Origin: Owenia fusiformis
Taxonomy: Eukaryota > Annelida > Polychaeta > Sabellida > Oweniidae
Direction: 5' to 3'
Length of the DNA stretch: 64,000 nt
Assembly (NCBI GenBank): GCA_903813345.2
Contig: CAIIXF020000006.1
Span: 4,237,096 to 4,301,095 of the forward strand
The notes below the pieces were generated by a model, which was not told the DNA's origin, made no database searches, and was given only the letters and a program-made list of their open reading frames with translations. Of this stretch, positions 11,865 to 22,407 are shown piece after piece. The position numbers and the translations under genes were made by a program. How positions within the stretch are numbered: the first letter of the stretch is position 1; every line of letters starts with the position of its first letter.

Positions 11865-14800
11865 ATGAAAGAGTTCATAAATGACAGTGAAATTGAACCC
11901 TATAGCTTTAAATACATGAAGAAAGAGCTGAAAGCATTCTTTGGTGAGAACCTTATCATCAGTGATATCCTAGGAATACAAAATGTTGTTACCTTTCATG
12001 ACAATGCTGCCAAAATATTGCATGCTTTTCATCAACACAAAGGAGACCAAGTAGATGAAAAAGAGAAAATTATAGAAATTGCAGCAAGTTTGATAGAAAG
12101 TGCCATAAAGGAAAAAAGGCAATCTCCCCAAACTTATCCTGAATATGACACAATGTCCTCCATCATTGAGTCATTAGACTTTTTACCTGACATTTTGTCG
12201 ATGTTTTTGAGCAAGTTCTTTGTTGGTAAAGATGTTAGAAACAAAGTTGCATCAATTGGACAAGCTATTATGCAGGCCACTCGTCCAAATGCCCTTTTGG
12301 CCCCATTACAGCTTGGTCTAGGTGTGCAGCTCCATCATCATTTCCAGTCAAGATTTTTGATTGACACACTTAACAAACATGGGTTTACTTGCTCATATTC
12401 TGAGGTCCAGAAGTTTGAAAGGAGTGCAGCATTGATGCAAAACACAGACATACCTAACATTACTCCTAATCATGTTGTACATCATGTTACAGATAATGTA
12501 GATCACAACATTCAAACTCTCGATGGCAAGAATACGTTTCATTGAATGGGCATTATTGCAACAGTCACACCTAAAGTGAGAACAACTCGGCCAGTGATCA
12601 GACATGATGTGTCTTCAGAAGACATAGAGGCAATTGGTCGCATCAATAGTCACTACTATTCAAATGACAATGATATGTTTAGTAGTTTGAGGTATGAAGA
12701 GCTTGTGAGACAATCATTTGATAAACCTTTAACAGGCTTTGATCTTGTGTGGAAATCATCCTTGCTTTTTAAGACTCCTTGTCCACTTTGGTCAGGATTT
12801 ATGCAGATGGTTTATAAGGGGGAACATCCTGGTGAATCTTCAGTCATGTTTCTACCTATGATAGATATGGACCCAGGTGACATGTCATGTATCTACTCCA
12901 CTTTGAAGTTTGTTGCATCTTATGCTGGACGGTACAACTGCACTCCTGTCATCACATTTGATCAGCCACTTTGGTGGAAAGCAAACAAAATTGTAGAAAA
13001 TGAGCTAGAAGACAGTGATTTTCACAAAATGGTTGTAAGACTAGGGGGGGTTCATACCGAGATGAGTTTTCTTGGCTCTGTAGGCCACATCATGGAGGGG
13101 TCAGGATTAAATGCTGTCCTAAGCTTGGTATATGCTGAAAATACAGTTGGTCATATGTTATCTGGTAAGGCAGTTTCTAGGGCAGTTAGAGGCCACCTTC
13201 TGATTGATAGTGCATTGAATACTATGTTAGCAGCTCAGATATATGACATTGATCTTGATCAGACCAATGAAGAACAAAATGATTCACAAGAACAACCATT
13301 TGTAGAAGTAGAGAATGATACTACCCATATTGACCTGAAGGAATTGCATCTTGTCCTTTATAAGATAACAAATCATGTAATTCATGACAATGATGACAAA
13401 ATTGATGTTGCAACAGTCTTTGGAGAAAAGCTTCAAGCTGAGAAGGACTCATTTCAAAACCTAAAAACAGCAAAGCTATGGTTGCAATATATGGATATGA
13501 TCGACCTATTTAGGAACTTCATAAAAGGAGAAAGGATTGGGAGTTCTTCATCTCCAATGTTTGCATGATATGTTGCCATATTTTGCAGCAGCAGGTCACA
13601 ATCGATACCTAAAGTCTGTATATCTTTATCTCCAAAAAACAGAGCCCAGAGGTATATGCCCATTTTATGAATGGGCTACATGTCATCCGTCGATCAGATA
13701 GGTCACAGCAGCCCCAGCTAGTAAGATATAGTTGTAGTGAGGTCATGGGCAGGACTATCTGCAGATCTCATAATTGAGCAATGCCTAATGCGAAGCATCA
13801 AGTCAACAGGAGGTCTCACGAGAGGCCGGGGCATGGGTGAAATTCAGCGTCTGGTGTGGATTCTTTCCTCACCTGCATGTCGAGAGATAAGCAGTGCAAT
13901 GCAAGAACTCACTGATATAACATATGCCACAAGTGAGCAGCATAAAGATGCAACACCAACAAGAATCACCAAAGATGTAACAGATGCTAAGTGTATCCTG
14001 AAATACCTTGTTGAAAGAAATCCCTTTTTTCCTGAACAATCATTACGTAACATCGCAACAGGAGTTGCAGCTTCTTCTGTCAATGCATATGACGCAAAAT
14101 AATTAGGCAACGTGATTGTGGCATCTATGATTGGGAAAAGGGTATCTGAGTGTTCCTTCAAAAGAAAAAGCCAAGCTGTGACCATGGGATCAAAAACTGC
14201 AGTCAAGGTAAACAATGAAGAAATACACATAGATCCTATTTTGCTTTTTCAACGCATTACCATAGCTGGTACACAATCTTTTGATTTGTCAGAGGCTCTA
14301 GGTTATGAGCTTTGTTCCTTTCCACCGGCTTTGTTTGAATCAAAAGGTGTAATGAGACCAGCGGTAGAATCACAACTGGCAGAAGCATTGTGGACACCAA
14401 AAATATCTTCCTTACAAGGGCCAAGTGACAAAGATGTTCAACATGTGATTGATGGAGGTGCCCTTCTTCATCGCATTCCTTGGCAAAAAGGTTTTACATG
14501 GGAGAACATTTTAAGCCAATATGTATACTATGTGCAGTTGAGGTACCAAAATGCTAAAATAGTATTTGATGGGTACCAAAAAATTGCCCTAGCGCAAAAG
14601 ATGCAACTCATCTTCGTAGAAATGGAGGGAACACCGGGACTGTAATCCAATTCATTAACACAATGAAACTCCAATGTAAGAAAGAAGATTTCTTAATGAA
14701 TCAAACAAACACGCAGAATTTTATTTTTCTGCTGTCAGAGCGACTAGAATCCATTGGTTGAGGTTTTCCATGCAGAGCAGATGCAGACCTTTTCATTGTA

Positions 14801-15556
14801 GAGACTGCAATTGAATGTGCTGCAACTTCTGAGACCATTCTTGTAGGAGATGACACTGATCTCCTTGGGCTGCTTATTCATCGCTCCCACAACATTGAAC
14901 ACAACATATTCTTCAAGCCTGAACCAAAGCAATCAACACACAAAACCAAAATATGGAACATCAAAGATACAAGACTATCTTTAAGTGACATAATGTGCAG
15001 CAACATCCTATTCATTCATGCGTTTCTTGGCTGTGATACTACATCAAGGCTATTTGGAGTTGGGAAACGGGTCTCAGAAAGGCAGATAAAGAAATATGAT
15101 GTCTTTCAGAAAAGTGCTTGTACATTTAAATTGCATGATGCCACATAAAACATGATATCAAAAGAAGGAGAAGCTGCCTTTGTATCATTATTAGGAGGTA
15201 AGCTTGGGCAAACCTTAAACAAATTGAGATTACAAAAGTTTCATGAGAAAGCTGCCTCTAGTCGAGTCTGTTCATCCAAAAGTGCTTCCACCGACATCTG
15301 ATGCTGCAAAGTACAAGCATGGATGGGGGTAAATCTTCCACCAGAAGAATGGGGATGGGAAATGAACAATGGCCACTATCTCCCAGTTGCTACAACTTTA
15401 CCGGCAGGACCTTCTTCACTCTTAAAGGTGATCAAATGTAATTGTAAGACAGGTTGCACAACAATGCACTGCACATATCGAAAGAATGGAATGGACTGTT
15501 CCATGGCATGTGGTGAATGTAGAGGAATATGTGCAAATATAAATAATGATGACTAA
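11865..15556 (+). pseudogene. broken transposon gene: unknown N-terminal region, XPG/FEN-like nuclease, Cys8 domain
   Basis: The frame is open from 11832; the first in-frame ATG is 11865. Breaks: in-frame TGA 12543-12545, where the frame continues unshifted; frameshift at 13,566-13,570; further breaks near 13,650-13,735; in-frame TAA 14100-14102; frameshift near 14,580; TGA near 14,758; TAA near 15,146; and a gap near 15,300. The N-terminal ~560 codons contain 'MIDMDPGD' (~12,861), 'TFDQPLWWKA' (~12,954) and 'RLGGVHTEMSFLGS', in a region I take to hold the transposase. The nuclease part shows 'VIDGGALLHRIPW' (14,445), 'VFDGYQ' (14,562), 'KDATHLRR' after the frameshift, 'ADADLFIVETA' (14,776), 'VGDDTDLLGLL' (14,843) and 'GCDTTSRLFGVGK' (15,029), matching the order and spacing of FEN1/XPG acidic motifs. 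The C-terminus (15,323-15,556) has eight cysteines in a CxC...CxxC layout. This copy cannot make a full protein. Confidence 0.8.
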
Positions 15557-15859
15557 TTGCCATCCGCAATCTCTCTTGAAGTCCAAAATCTGCAATGCCC
15601 TGTAGCAGTCTGAGATACTAGTATTTTAAGATTTCACAAATCTTTCTAAATCAGTGATTGTACTTTCATTTTAAACAAATACACTATTATACCTTCACAT
15701 AAGCACATGAATAAGTGCAATGGCCCATAATTGGCACATTTGATTTGGTTTGATATAAATATATGTCAAATCATACAGTATTAGCCTTACGAAATACCCC
15801 CCCCCCCATTTTCCAGATTTTTCAAATTGCAGTTATAATTTGGTCCAAAACAGGAGTCC

Positions 15860-16512
15860 CAAACTCTAATAAAAGTTAATATTGGATGAAATATGTCCAA
15901 ATCATTCTTTAAGTTGTAGAATTGTTAGGAAATACTGCATAGTTTGAAAATTATTTAGCGAAAGTAAGGTCACCCCAAAAGTGGGTGGGGCGAAAATGTA
16001 AAACTTATATATTTTTTTTCTTCCCCAATATGCCACTGATGATACTGGTATCCCATATATGTTATGTCCATATATACATGTATCACCATGATTTCTTTAA
16101 TCATTTTGGAATGCACCAGTCTAGAAATATAAGAAAAGATACATGAAATGTCAATCATTTAATGACTCATTTGGGTTCGTCGAGGGTGAAACAAAAAATT
16201 CTAAGCCTCAAATGAAAGTTTACTTAGGTAAAAATTTATGTTTTGTCATTCTATTATCATAATATAACAAGAAAACTTGAAAAAACTATTCAATTATAGA
16301 TAAAATAATTTTTTTTGAACAAATAGTCAAATTTAGGGGTGGGTCGTAGGGGGTACCTATGAAGTAAAATTTGACATTTGTCCACTAATTATATTTTCCT
16401 ATATTTTTGATATGATATAAGGTGAATATTGATCAACAATTTAAACTGAGTTTGCAAACTATTGCAATTTGTCCTAGGTTAGGCTGTTTTTTTTTCACCA
16501 ATTGACTGGCCT
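15860..16512 (-). repeat. right long terminal inverted repeat of the 5.56-kb transposon
   Basis: Reverse-complement partner of 10952-11600, ending TCACCAATTGACTGGCCT at 16512 directly before the ATTGT duplication. It carries the same GGTACCCCC and GGGGTGACCTTACTTT landmarks in inverted order. Confidence 0.7.
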
Positions 16513-16539
16513 ATTGTGTTCGATCATTGAGTATCATAT

Positions 16540-17150
16540 GTAATAATTCAGTACATTGTATCATTTACTTGTCATCATTGTGAACCACTTCATATGATAT
16601 AGTTAAATGCGCATGCGCATTTATTAAATGCTTGCTAATCATTGTGCACCAGTTCATAAAACAGTTGATTGCATTATATCATTTACTCAGTGGCTGTTGA
16701 ACATTGCGCATCACTTCATATAAAAGGTTAAAAAGGTTAAATGCGATATATCAATTATACCAAGTGGCTGCTGATCATTGTTCACCAGTTAATGAAATAT
16801 ACTCCTCAAAAAAGTTAAGGACCTCATAGGTTTACATGTTAACCCCCATATTTGTTTGAACGACTGTTTTCTAAGCGGGAAACAAAAGAAATCCCAATAA
16901 AGTAAATAAATCTGTATCTTGATTCTATTCCCTATAAAGTCCGCAACGTTTCAATGTTATATCTCCATTACATTCTGTCAAACTTTGATGTCAAAATTGA
17001 GGAATTTCATGAAATGTAACAAAAATGGCAGATCCCATGTTATAACTTGTAAACCTATGAGGTCCTTAACTTTTTTTGAGGAGTATAAGACATGATACTC
17101 GTTGATGGATACAGCGAGTGGCTTTGAAACTTCAACACTTCCCGTGAATT
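16540..17150 (+). repeat. degenerate ~80-bp tandem repeat interrupted by a MITE
   Basis: A unit of the form 'ATCATTGTGCACCAGTTCATA...ATATCATTTACTCAGTGGCTG' recurs about four times in degraded form (about 16,560, 16,635, 16,690 and 16,765). The last unit is split by the 282-bp MITE at 16,802-17,083 and resumes with 'GATACAGCGAGTGGCT'. Confidence 0.45.
16802..17083. mobile_element. 282-bp MITE, TA target duplication, mariner-type
   Basis: The ends are near-perfect inverted repeats starting CTCCTCAAAAAAGTTAAGG and running over 40 bp (to 'CATAGGTTTACA'). They are flanked by TA on both sides (16,800-16,801 and 17,084-17,085). There is no coding sequence. TA duplication and size suggest a non-autonomous Tc1/mariner element. 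Confidence 0.85.
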
Positions 17151-17937
17151 TATATATTACTCATCGTCGTTGTAACATTTGCCACAGGTTGTGTGAACGT
17201 ATCGATATCATTGTGCATTATTTGCAGATATTTGGCAATGCATAGGAACATCTTCCTTGAAAAACTCATCGACCATCTACCTATAAGAGTGGGTGTAAAC
17301 CTGTTTAACCTCACCGATGAAGAACTAAAGTTTCGAACATGAATAATGACTAACACTATGAAAAAGACATTCCGTCGCACATATAATAAATTCTTACCTC
17401 GGTGAATTACCCAAATGCGAGTAGGTAGTGACCAGTTTCACCACCAGGTGGCTGATTCGGGTCAATTAACATGGCAGGTATATAAGAAAGTTCCCTTAAA
17501 CTTGAATATTATCAATTTAAGTGGCTCAATTTTCATATAACCCTTATGTGTCTGATACTTATACTAATGAAAACATGTCCAGTAAAGCAAAATATTATCT
17601 GTCCACTAAAAGAAAAGATATTTCATTTTTTGTGATTTTATAGCATGGGGTCTATGGGGAATCTCCCCGAGCTAGAAGTCACATTTTCAAAGAAAATTAA
17701 TTTTTCAAAGTTGATAAACACTTTTTAAAACCACATTTCTAGATGTAATTTTACATGTAGATTTCAAATATGATATTACTTTGACTTAATTTTGAATTTT
17801 TAATGACGTAAATCAAGATTATTTCTACTCGCATCTGGGTTATTGAGTGCTCTGTTTTCTCCGTACTGGAAAGTACAAATGTAGTGGAATTTGTGTCCAT
17901 AATAGTCTGGAAGAAATATGGGGTATTTTGAGGATCA

Positions 17938-18241
17938 ATCGTTTTCTTCGGATTACAATGTTTTTTTTAACTTTTCAGCATGAATATAGGGTTGGGTCCT
18001 CAAAACTACGGAATGCCGGAGCGGCACCCTTGGGCAATTCTCTACAGAGCATTTCTTATACCCCCCTAATAAAACCTACAGGGGGTACTATAAGACACCT
18101 TTATATCTCAGACACTAATAAAGATATAGACTTGAAATTTTTAGGAAGTATTTTTAGTATGGTGCTTAATCTGTATGGCGAAAATCAATATTAATCCGTC
18201 GCTATAGAAGTTATAGAATACTATTTGTTACCTTAGAAATA
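17938..18241 (-). repeat. inverted repeat family, copy A
   Basis: This ~300-bp segment pairs in inverted orientation with 19,342-19,659. Shared landmarks are 'CGTTTTCTTCGGATTACAAT', a 'GCATTTCTTATACCCCCCTAATA'-like block, 'CTTTATATCTCAGACACTAAT' and 'AACAAATAGT' next to 'TTGCTATAGCAAC'. The open frames of ~110 codons over copies A and C are echoes of each other and not evidence of a gene. Confidence 0.7.
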
Positions 18242-18281
18242 TATGACATTGATTCATGTATTACTTGTATTTAGTGCATTT

Positions 18282-18765
18282 CCAAGGTAACAAATAGTGT
18301 TCTATTACTGTTGCTATAGCAACGGATATATATATTTTCTTAATTTTCTGTCATACGGATCGAACATCCTACCAAGAATACTTCCTGCAAAGGAGGAGGG
18401 AAATTAGCGCAACAAATTTTGGACAGTCCTATGATTGATTTTGGTCATTTCCTGGGGATTTAAACAGGTGCATGTTAGGCGAATGCATTACCTCCAGGAA
18501 AATCACTTCTAGAGATGATAAAATAATTTCGACTTTGACACAGGGTAGATGCAAACAACACATCCACATGTTTTTTCTGGAATGTTTTCCTGATTTTCAA
18601 CCCCTTCCATCCCTGCTTTTTTAATTTTTCTTGCATCAATATGTTGCGGTTTGACACAAAGTTAATCCCTTAAAAGGAATAAATATCAATATCATTATTA
18701 GTGTCTGAGATATAAAGGTGTCTTAAAGTACCCCCTGTCGATTTTTGAGGGGGGTATGACATTTG
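18282..18765 (+). repeat. inverted repeat family, copy B, interrupted by an insertion
   Basis: 18,282-18,395 and 18,696-18,765 together match copy C in the same orientation. They are separated by about 300 bp of foreign sequence (18,396-18,695) whose inner part (about 18,535-18,635) is related to 47,095-47,195. With copy A, copy B would form a foldback structure. Confidence 0.55.
18535..18635. repeat. dispersed repeat shared with 47,095-47,195
   Basis: Both loci read GATGCAAACAAC, then CCACAT, a TTTCCTGATTTT-like stretch, 'ACCCCTTCCA(T/C)CCCTGC' and TTTTTTAATTTTT, with scattered mismatches. The family is unidentified and has no coding content. Confidence 0.65.
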
Positions 18766-19341
18766 AAGATGTTTTAATGCCTTGGTTTGTATTTATTTCA
18801 AACTTTAAATGCTGCAAAACGGTAAAATTGACCACACCCTCTTTTCAACATTTTTATGGGCTAGGATTCTAAAATGTTTCAAATAGAATACTTCCCATTG
18901 TCTAATAATTAAAATCTTCATATTGTTATATCAGACAAAGTCAGTAGATGTTCCTTGAATACTAATAAGTGTTGCATTCCAATGCATTTTTAATTTGAAC
19001 CAAGAAAATGGAAGTTTTCACCAATCGTCAAACTTTGGGGGCTATGAGGAGGGGTTCTACAACTACAAGCTATACATTTTTAACAAATCCATGTGACTAT
19101 TTACATCTAAAGGATCACTTCTTTACCTAGAGAGCATAATACACATAAGTGTTATTTTGGACCCGACCTTTATACTCATTAAAGAGAGGGAAATGTAAGA
19201 ACCTGATTATCAAGCGATGTTGCCAGAGCAACTGAAATGTTAGACATATTACATAAATGATATGATGAATTTATGCTACAATCTTCAGAGAATTTAAGAA
19301 TCAAGAATATGAAGAAAATGATGAAAACACACAAAATAATA

Positions 19342-19659
19342 CATTTCTAAGGTAACAAATAGTGTTTAATGACTGTTGCTATAGCAACGAATTAATATTT
19401 TTTCTTGATATTCGCCATACAGATTGAGCATCATACTAGAAATACTTCCTGAAAATGTCAAGTCCATATCTTTATTAGTGTCTGAGATATAAAGGTGTCT
19501 TATAGTACCCCTTGTAGATTTTATTAGGGGGGTATACGAAATGCTCTGTAGAGAGCTACCCAAGGGTGTCGCTCCGGTTTTCCGTGGTTTTGAGTTCCCA
19601 ACTCTATATTCATGCTGCAAAGTTAAAAATACAAATATTGTAATCCGAAGAAAACGATT
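19342..19659 (+). repeat. inverted repeat family, copy C
   Basis: Partner of copy A (17,938-18,241) in opposite orientation and of copy B in the same orientation. The outer limit at 'CGAAGAAAACGATT' coincides in both copies, which suggests a true element end. Confidence 0.7.
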
Positions 19660-19758
19660 AGCTTTGAACTTTCTGCCAGAATATAATGACAATTATTTTC
19701 ACATGTTAATCCAGACTCTTCAAATGTTGAGGTGATATTGGAGCCCGATAACGGCGCA

Positions 19759-19875
19759 AGGAGGGTTGGCTCCCAGAATGCAACGTGACAGCTTTCAAAA
19801 TGCAGTTCCGCCATTTTGAAATCTGTCACGGTTAAATAAGGTTAACTGATGTTGCATTCTGGGAGCCAATCCTCT
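19759..19875. mobile_element. 117-bp hairpin MITE
   Basis: The arms AGGAGGGTTGGCTCCCAGA and, inverted, AGAGGATTGGCTCCCAGA continue through GAATGCAAC. They enclose a short loop with a second inverted pair (GTGACAG/CTGTCAC). It is a compact foldback with no coding content. Confidence 0.65.
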
Positions 19876-20188
19876 TTGGATTACAACAATGGCGATCCAT
19901 GAAAACACCCATTCGATTTGGTAGGAATTTATCCATCATTTGCAGGTATGGATTCATATTATTATAGAATTTAGCCCATGGTGACAACTGTTGATCGTTG
20001 AGGTTTATTAAAGTTTTCCAGTGTAACACACTTCTAGATAGTAGGTCAGAGTTGTTCATGGATGATCTGATGTTTGAGCAATTCATAATAATGTGTAGCA
20101 TAAGCCTGTTTGACATTAAAGATTTCTTCAGGTTTGTGTCGCAAGATTCCAAAGAGTCTTGGGGAGTTTTCTTGAATATACCTTCATC
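19876..20188 (-). CDS. possible exon of an unidentified minus-strand gene
   Basis: On the minus strand a pyrimidine-rich acceptor ending TTTAG at 20,189-20,190 opens a frame of about 100 codons, rich in Asn, Ser, Leu and Met, which runs leftward until it enters the hairpin MITE at 19,875. The Met-Asp-Arg-His-Cys-Cys stretch near its end may be the natural limit. No family is recognised. A splice donor is not obvious. It may be an old exon, a retro-fragment or chance. Confidence 0.22.
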
Positions 20189-21289
20189 CTAAACAATGTA
20201 AACGGAACATCTGAAGAACACCACGCTTCTGTAAATATGTTGAATCACTTTTTGTACTTTTAACCTTTGTAAAGTATGTAATTTAATTTGATGTACTTTT
20301 TATGCTCTCCCCAACACAGAGGAAATGGAGAAACATAAACTCATCAGAACAAATTGAAGTTTTCACCGTGTTATCTCACGATACACGATCAGATATTGGG
20401 TGTTATGGATTTAGACAATCGACCAATCATCAAAGCCTAGCAAGCAATTTATCCCACCATAACAAAAATTAACGGGACCTTGGCAAGGAAGGAAAACACA
20501 TTTGGTAATCTCAAAGGTATAGTGACGTATTCGCTGTTTTTTCATGCATTAACTGTATTGCAAAACTATATGAATCAGATATCGTGGTGTGAAACAATTA
20601 GGCCTTCCAAGGTTATGATACAAGTGATCGCTAACTCGATTACTTGCCTTACTTCTCCAATACCCGACCTTTTATTTTATTAAGCATATATTAAAAGGTG
20701 GTTATTGCCAATTGCCGTATTGTATCTTTAATTGCCATATTTCACTTATTGTTGTCACAGAGTATTTATAGTTAGTTATGTACAAAATAGCCTAAAAGTA
20801 CGATATACAACATTGCCATTTTGAGCTTTTTAATATTTCCTGGCATTTCGAGAAATTGATGATACGATAAATGCGTCTTTAAACAATTTTGACAAAAAAT
20901 AAATAAAAAATAGTAGTTATACTTGATACTGGCAACAGACCGACACTTATCAAAGAGAGAATCAGATCTAGGCAGGCAAAAAAATTGTTTCACTTTTAGA
21001 ATATTTCTAGCTTATGTCATTCCTTTTCATATACAGTTTCTAAAAATCCCCAACGTGGACATTTTATATCAGCAAAACACGAAAACATTTTTACCCATTT
21101 TTGCACTTTGAATCCATAATAACTTCACCAATTTATTACATAATACTCATTTGTCACCCCGATAGATCTGATTCTGCCTTTGAATATTTTCAGTAAATAT
21201 TATATCTTTGAGAAAAAATACATTCAAGAGAGATCTGAATTCCGATTGTTCGTTGTCAAAATTAGGATCCGTAATTAGGATTCTATATA

Positions 21290-22378
21290 CAGGGTGGGCC
21301 AAAAAATTTTGCAACCTTTTTAGAAGGCAAAAAAGTATCATAACATTATGGTATTGACATGAACTTTTTTTTACAGAAACTTAAGGATAGGCATATTTTA
21401 CCATTCAAATACTTATAAGCTAATACGGACTTCAATTTTTTTGTCAGATGTTTGCATATTAATGGTATATTGTTCATTTGTCCGAGATTTACCATTTTTC
21501 CTAGAAAATCTGACTTTCTATGATTTTATGTGATCAACATAAACACATTCATTATGTTTACTAAATCTGCTACAATCTTTGATAACTGTTTAACCAATGT
21601 CGTGTACAGGTTTATATCAGTATCTAGTCACTATGGTAATATTGTTACACTGTATTAATTATTTATTAAACAAATGTTCTATGCATCCGCCTTTCACCTT
21701 CACAATCACATGGAGACGAGAACTGAACTGGTCAATGGCGAGATCCAGCAGTTCTTGTGTTAGTCGTCTCCACTTATCCTGCAGAATTTCTTAATAGTTG
21801 ATCAATAATTTGTGGGTATAACCATTAACTACAATACATTGCTTCAGGTGCCCCCATGTGTGATAGTCCCAGGAATTGGCATCTGGTGTATTGGGAGGCC
21901 ATTCGACTCAGGACTAATCTTCTTCAAAAGGGACATCTTTCAAGAATGGGGGCTCTTTCAGCCCCTAGTGATTACATATTCCAGGATAGCGCTCCTGACC
22001 ATAGGCCAAAAGTCACTATGGAATATCTGGAGCACAATACCCCTTGATTCATGAGTCCTGATGAATAGCCGCTCAATACCCCACTTAACAAAGATTGCAG
22101 CAGATTTAGTGAACATAATAAATGTTCTATCGATGATCACATAAAATTATGGAAAATCACATTTTCAAGGAAAATCGGTAAATCTCGGACACATGAACAA
22201 TTTACCATTAGTATTCAAACATCTGACAAAAAATTGTAGTCAAAATTAGCTGAAGTATTTGAATGATAAAAGATGCCTATCCTTAAGTTTCTGTAAAAAA
22301 AATGTCATGTCAATACCATAATGTTGTGATACTTTTTTTGCCTTCTAAAAAGGTTGCAAATTTTTTTGGCCCACCCTG
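21290..22378. mobile_element. 1.09-kb mariner-type element with ~290-bp TIRs
   Basis: The ends CAGGGTGGGCCAAAAAATTT and their reverse complement are flanked by TA (21,288-21,289 and 22,379-22,380). The inverted repeats continue imperfectly for about 290 bp, to the matched 'AAATCTGCTACAATCTTTG' blocks near 21,580 and 22,095. The internal part holds a decayed transposase C-terminus on the minus strand. Its right edge directly abuts the 87-bp tandem array. Confidence 0.85.
21659..21912 (-). pseudogene. mariner-family transposase C-terminal relic
   Basis: Read on the minus strand from 21,912, the frame gives 'WPPNTPDANSWDYHTWGHLK', then one in-frame stop near 21,793, then 'QELLDLAIDQFSSRLHVIV' and 'KGGCIEHLF' with a stop at 21,659-21,661. 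WPP-N-(S/T)-PD-x-N-x-x-(D)Y-x-x-WG is the signature around the third catalytic acid of Tc1/mariner-type transposases, and the closing GG-x-x-EH is typical of their C-termini. The catalytic core upstream is lost or scrambled, so it is inactive. Confidence 0.75.
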
Positions 22379-22407
22379 TATTACGATTAATTTGACATTT
22401 TTTTATC

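Larger units (their letters stand above)
10952..16512 (+). mobile_element. 5.56-kb long-TIR DNA transposon, Academ-like candidate
   Basis: Both ends read AGGCCAGTCAATTGGTGA inward, and the element is flanked by a perfect 5-bp duplication ATTGT (10947-10951 and 16513-16517). The inverted repeats continue imperfectly for about 650 bp. Matching blocks include the GTGGACAAAT...TAGGTACCCCC segment (left 11,070-11,110; right 16,350-16,385) and a CCCACTTTTGGGGTGACCTTACTTT block (left near 11,460; right near 15,965). Between them lies a decayed multidomain gene with an XPG/FEN-type nuclease and a Cys8 motif. From memory, Academ elements combine an XPG nuclease and a Cys8 zinc finger with a DDE domain, but are described with 3-4 bp duplications, so the assignment is tentative. 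Boundaries are firm. Confidence 0.85.

Noticed and set aside
17847-19829. Paired ~110-codon frames at 17,847-18,194 and 19,366-19,692
   Set aside because: They are mirror copies of one non-coding inverted repeat and share its sequence, not independent genes.
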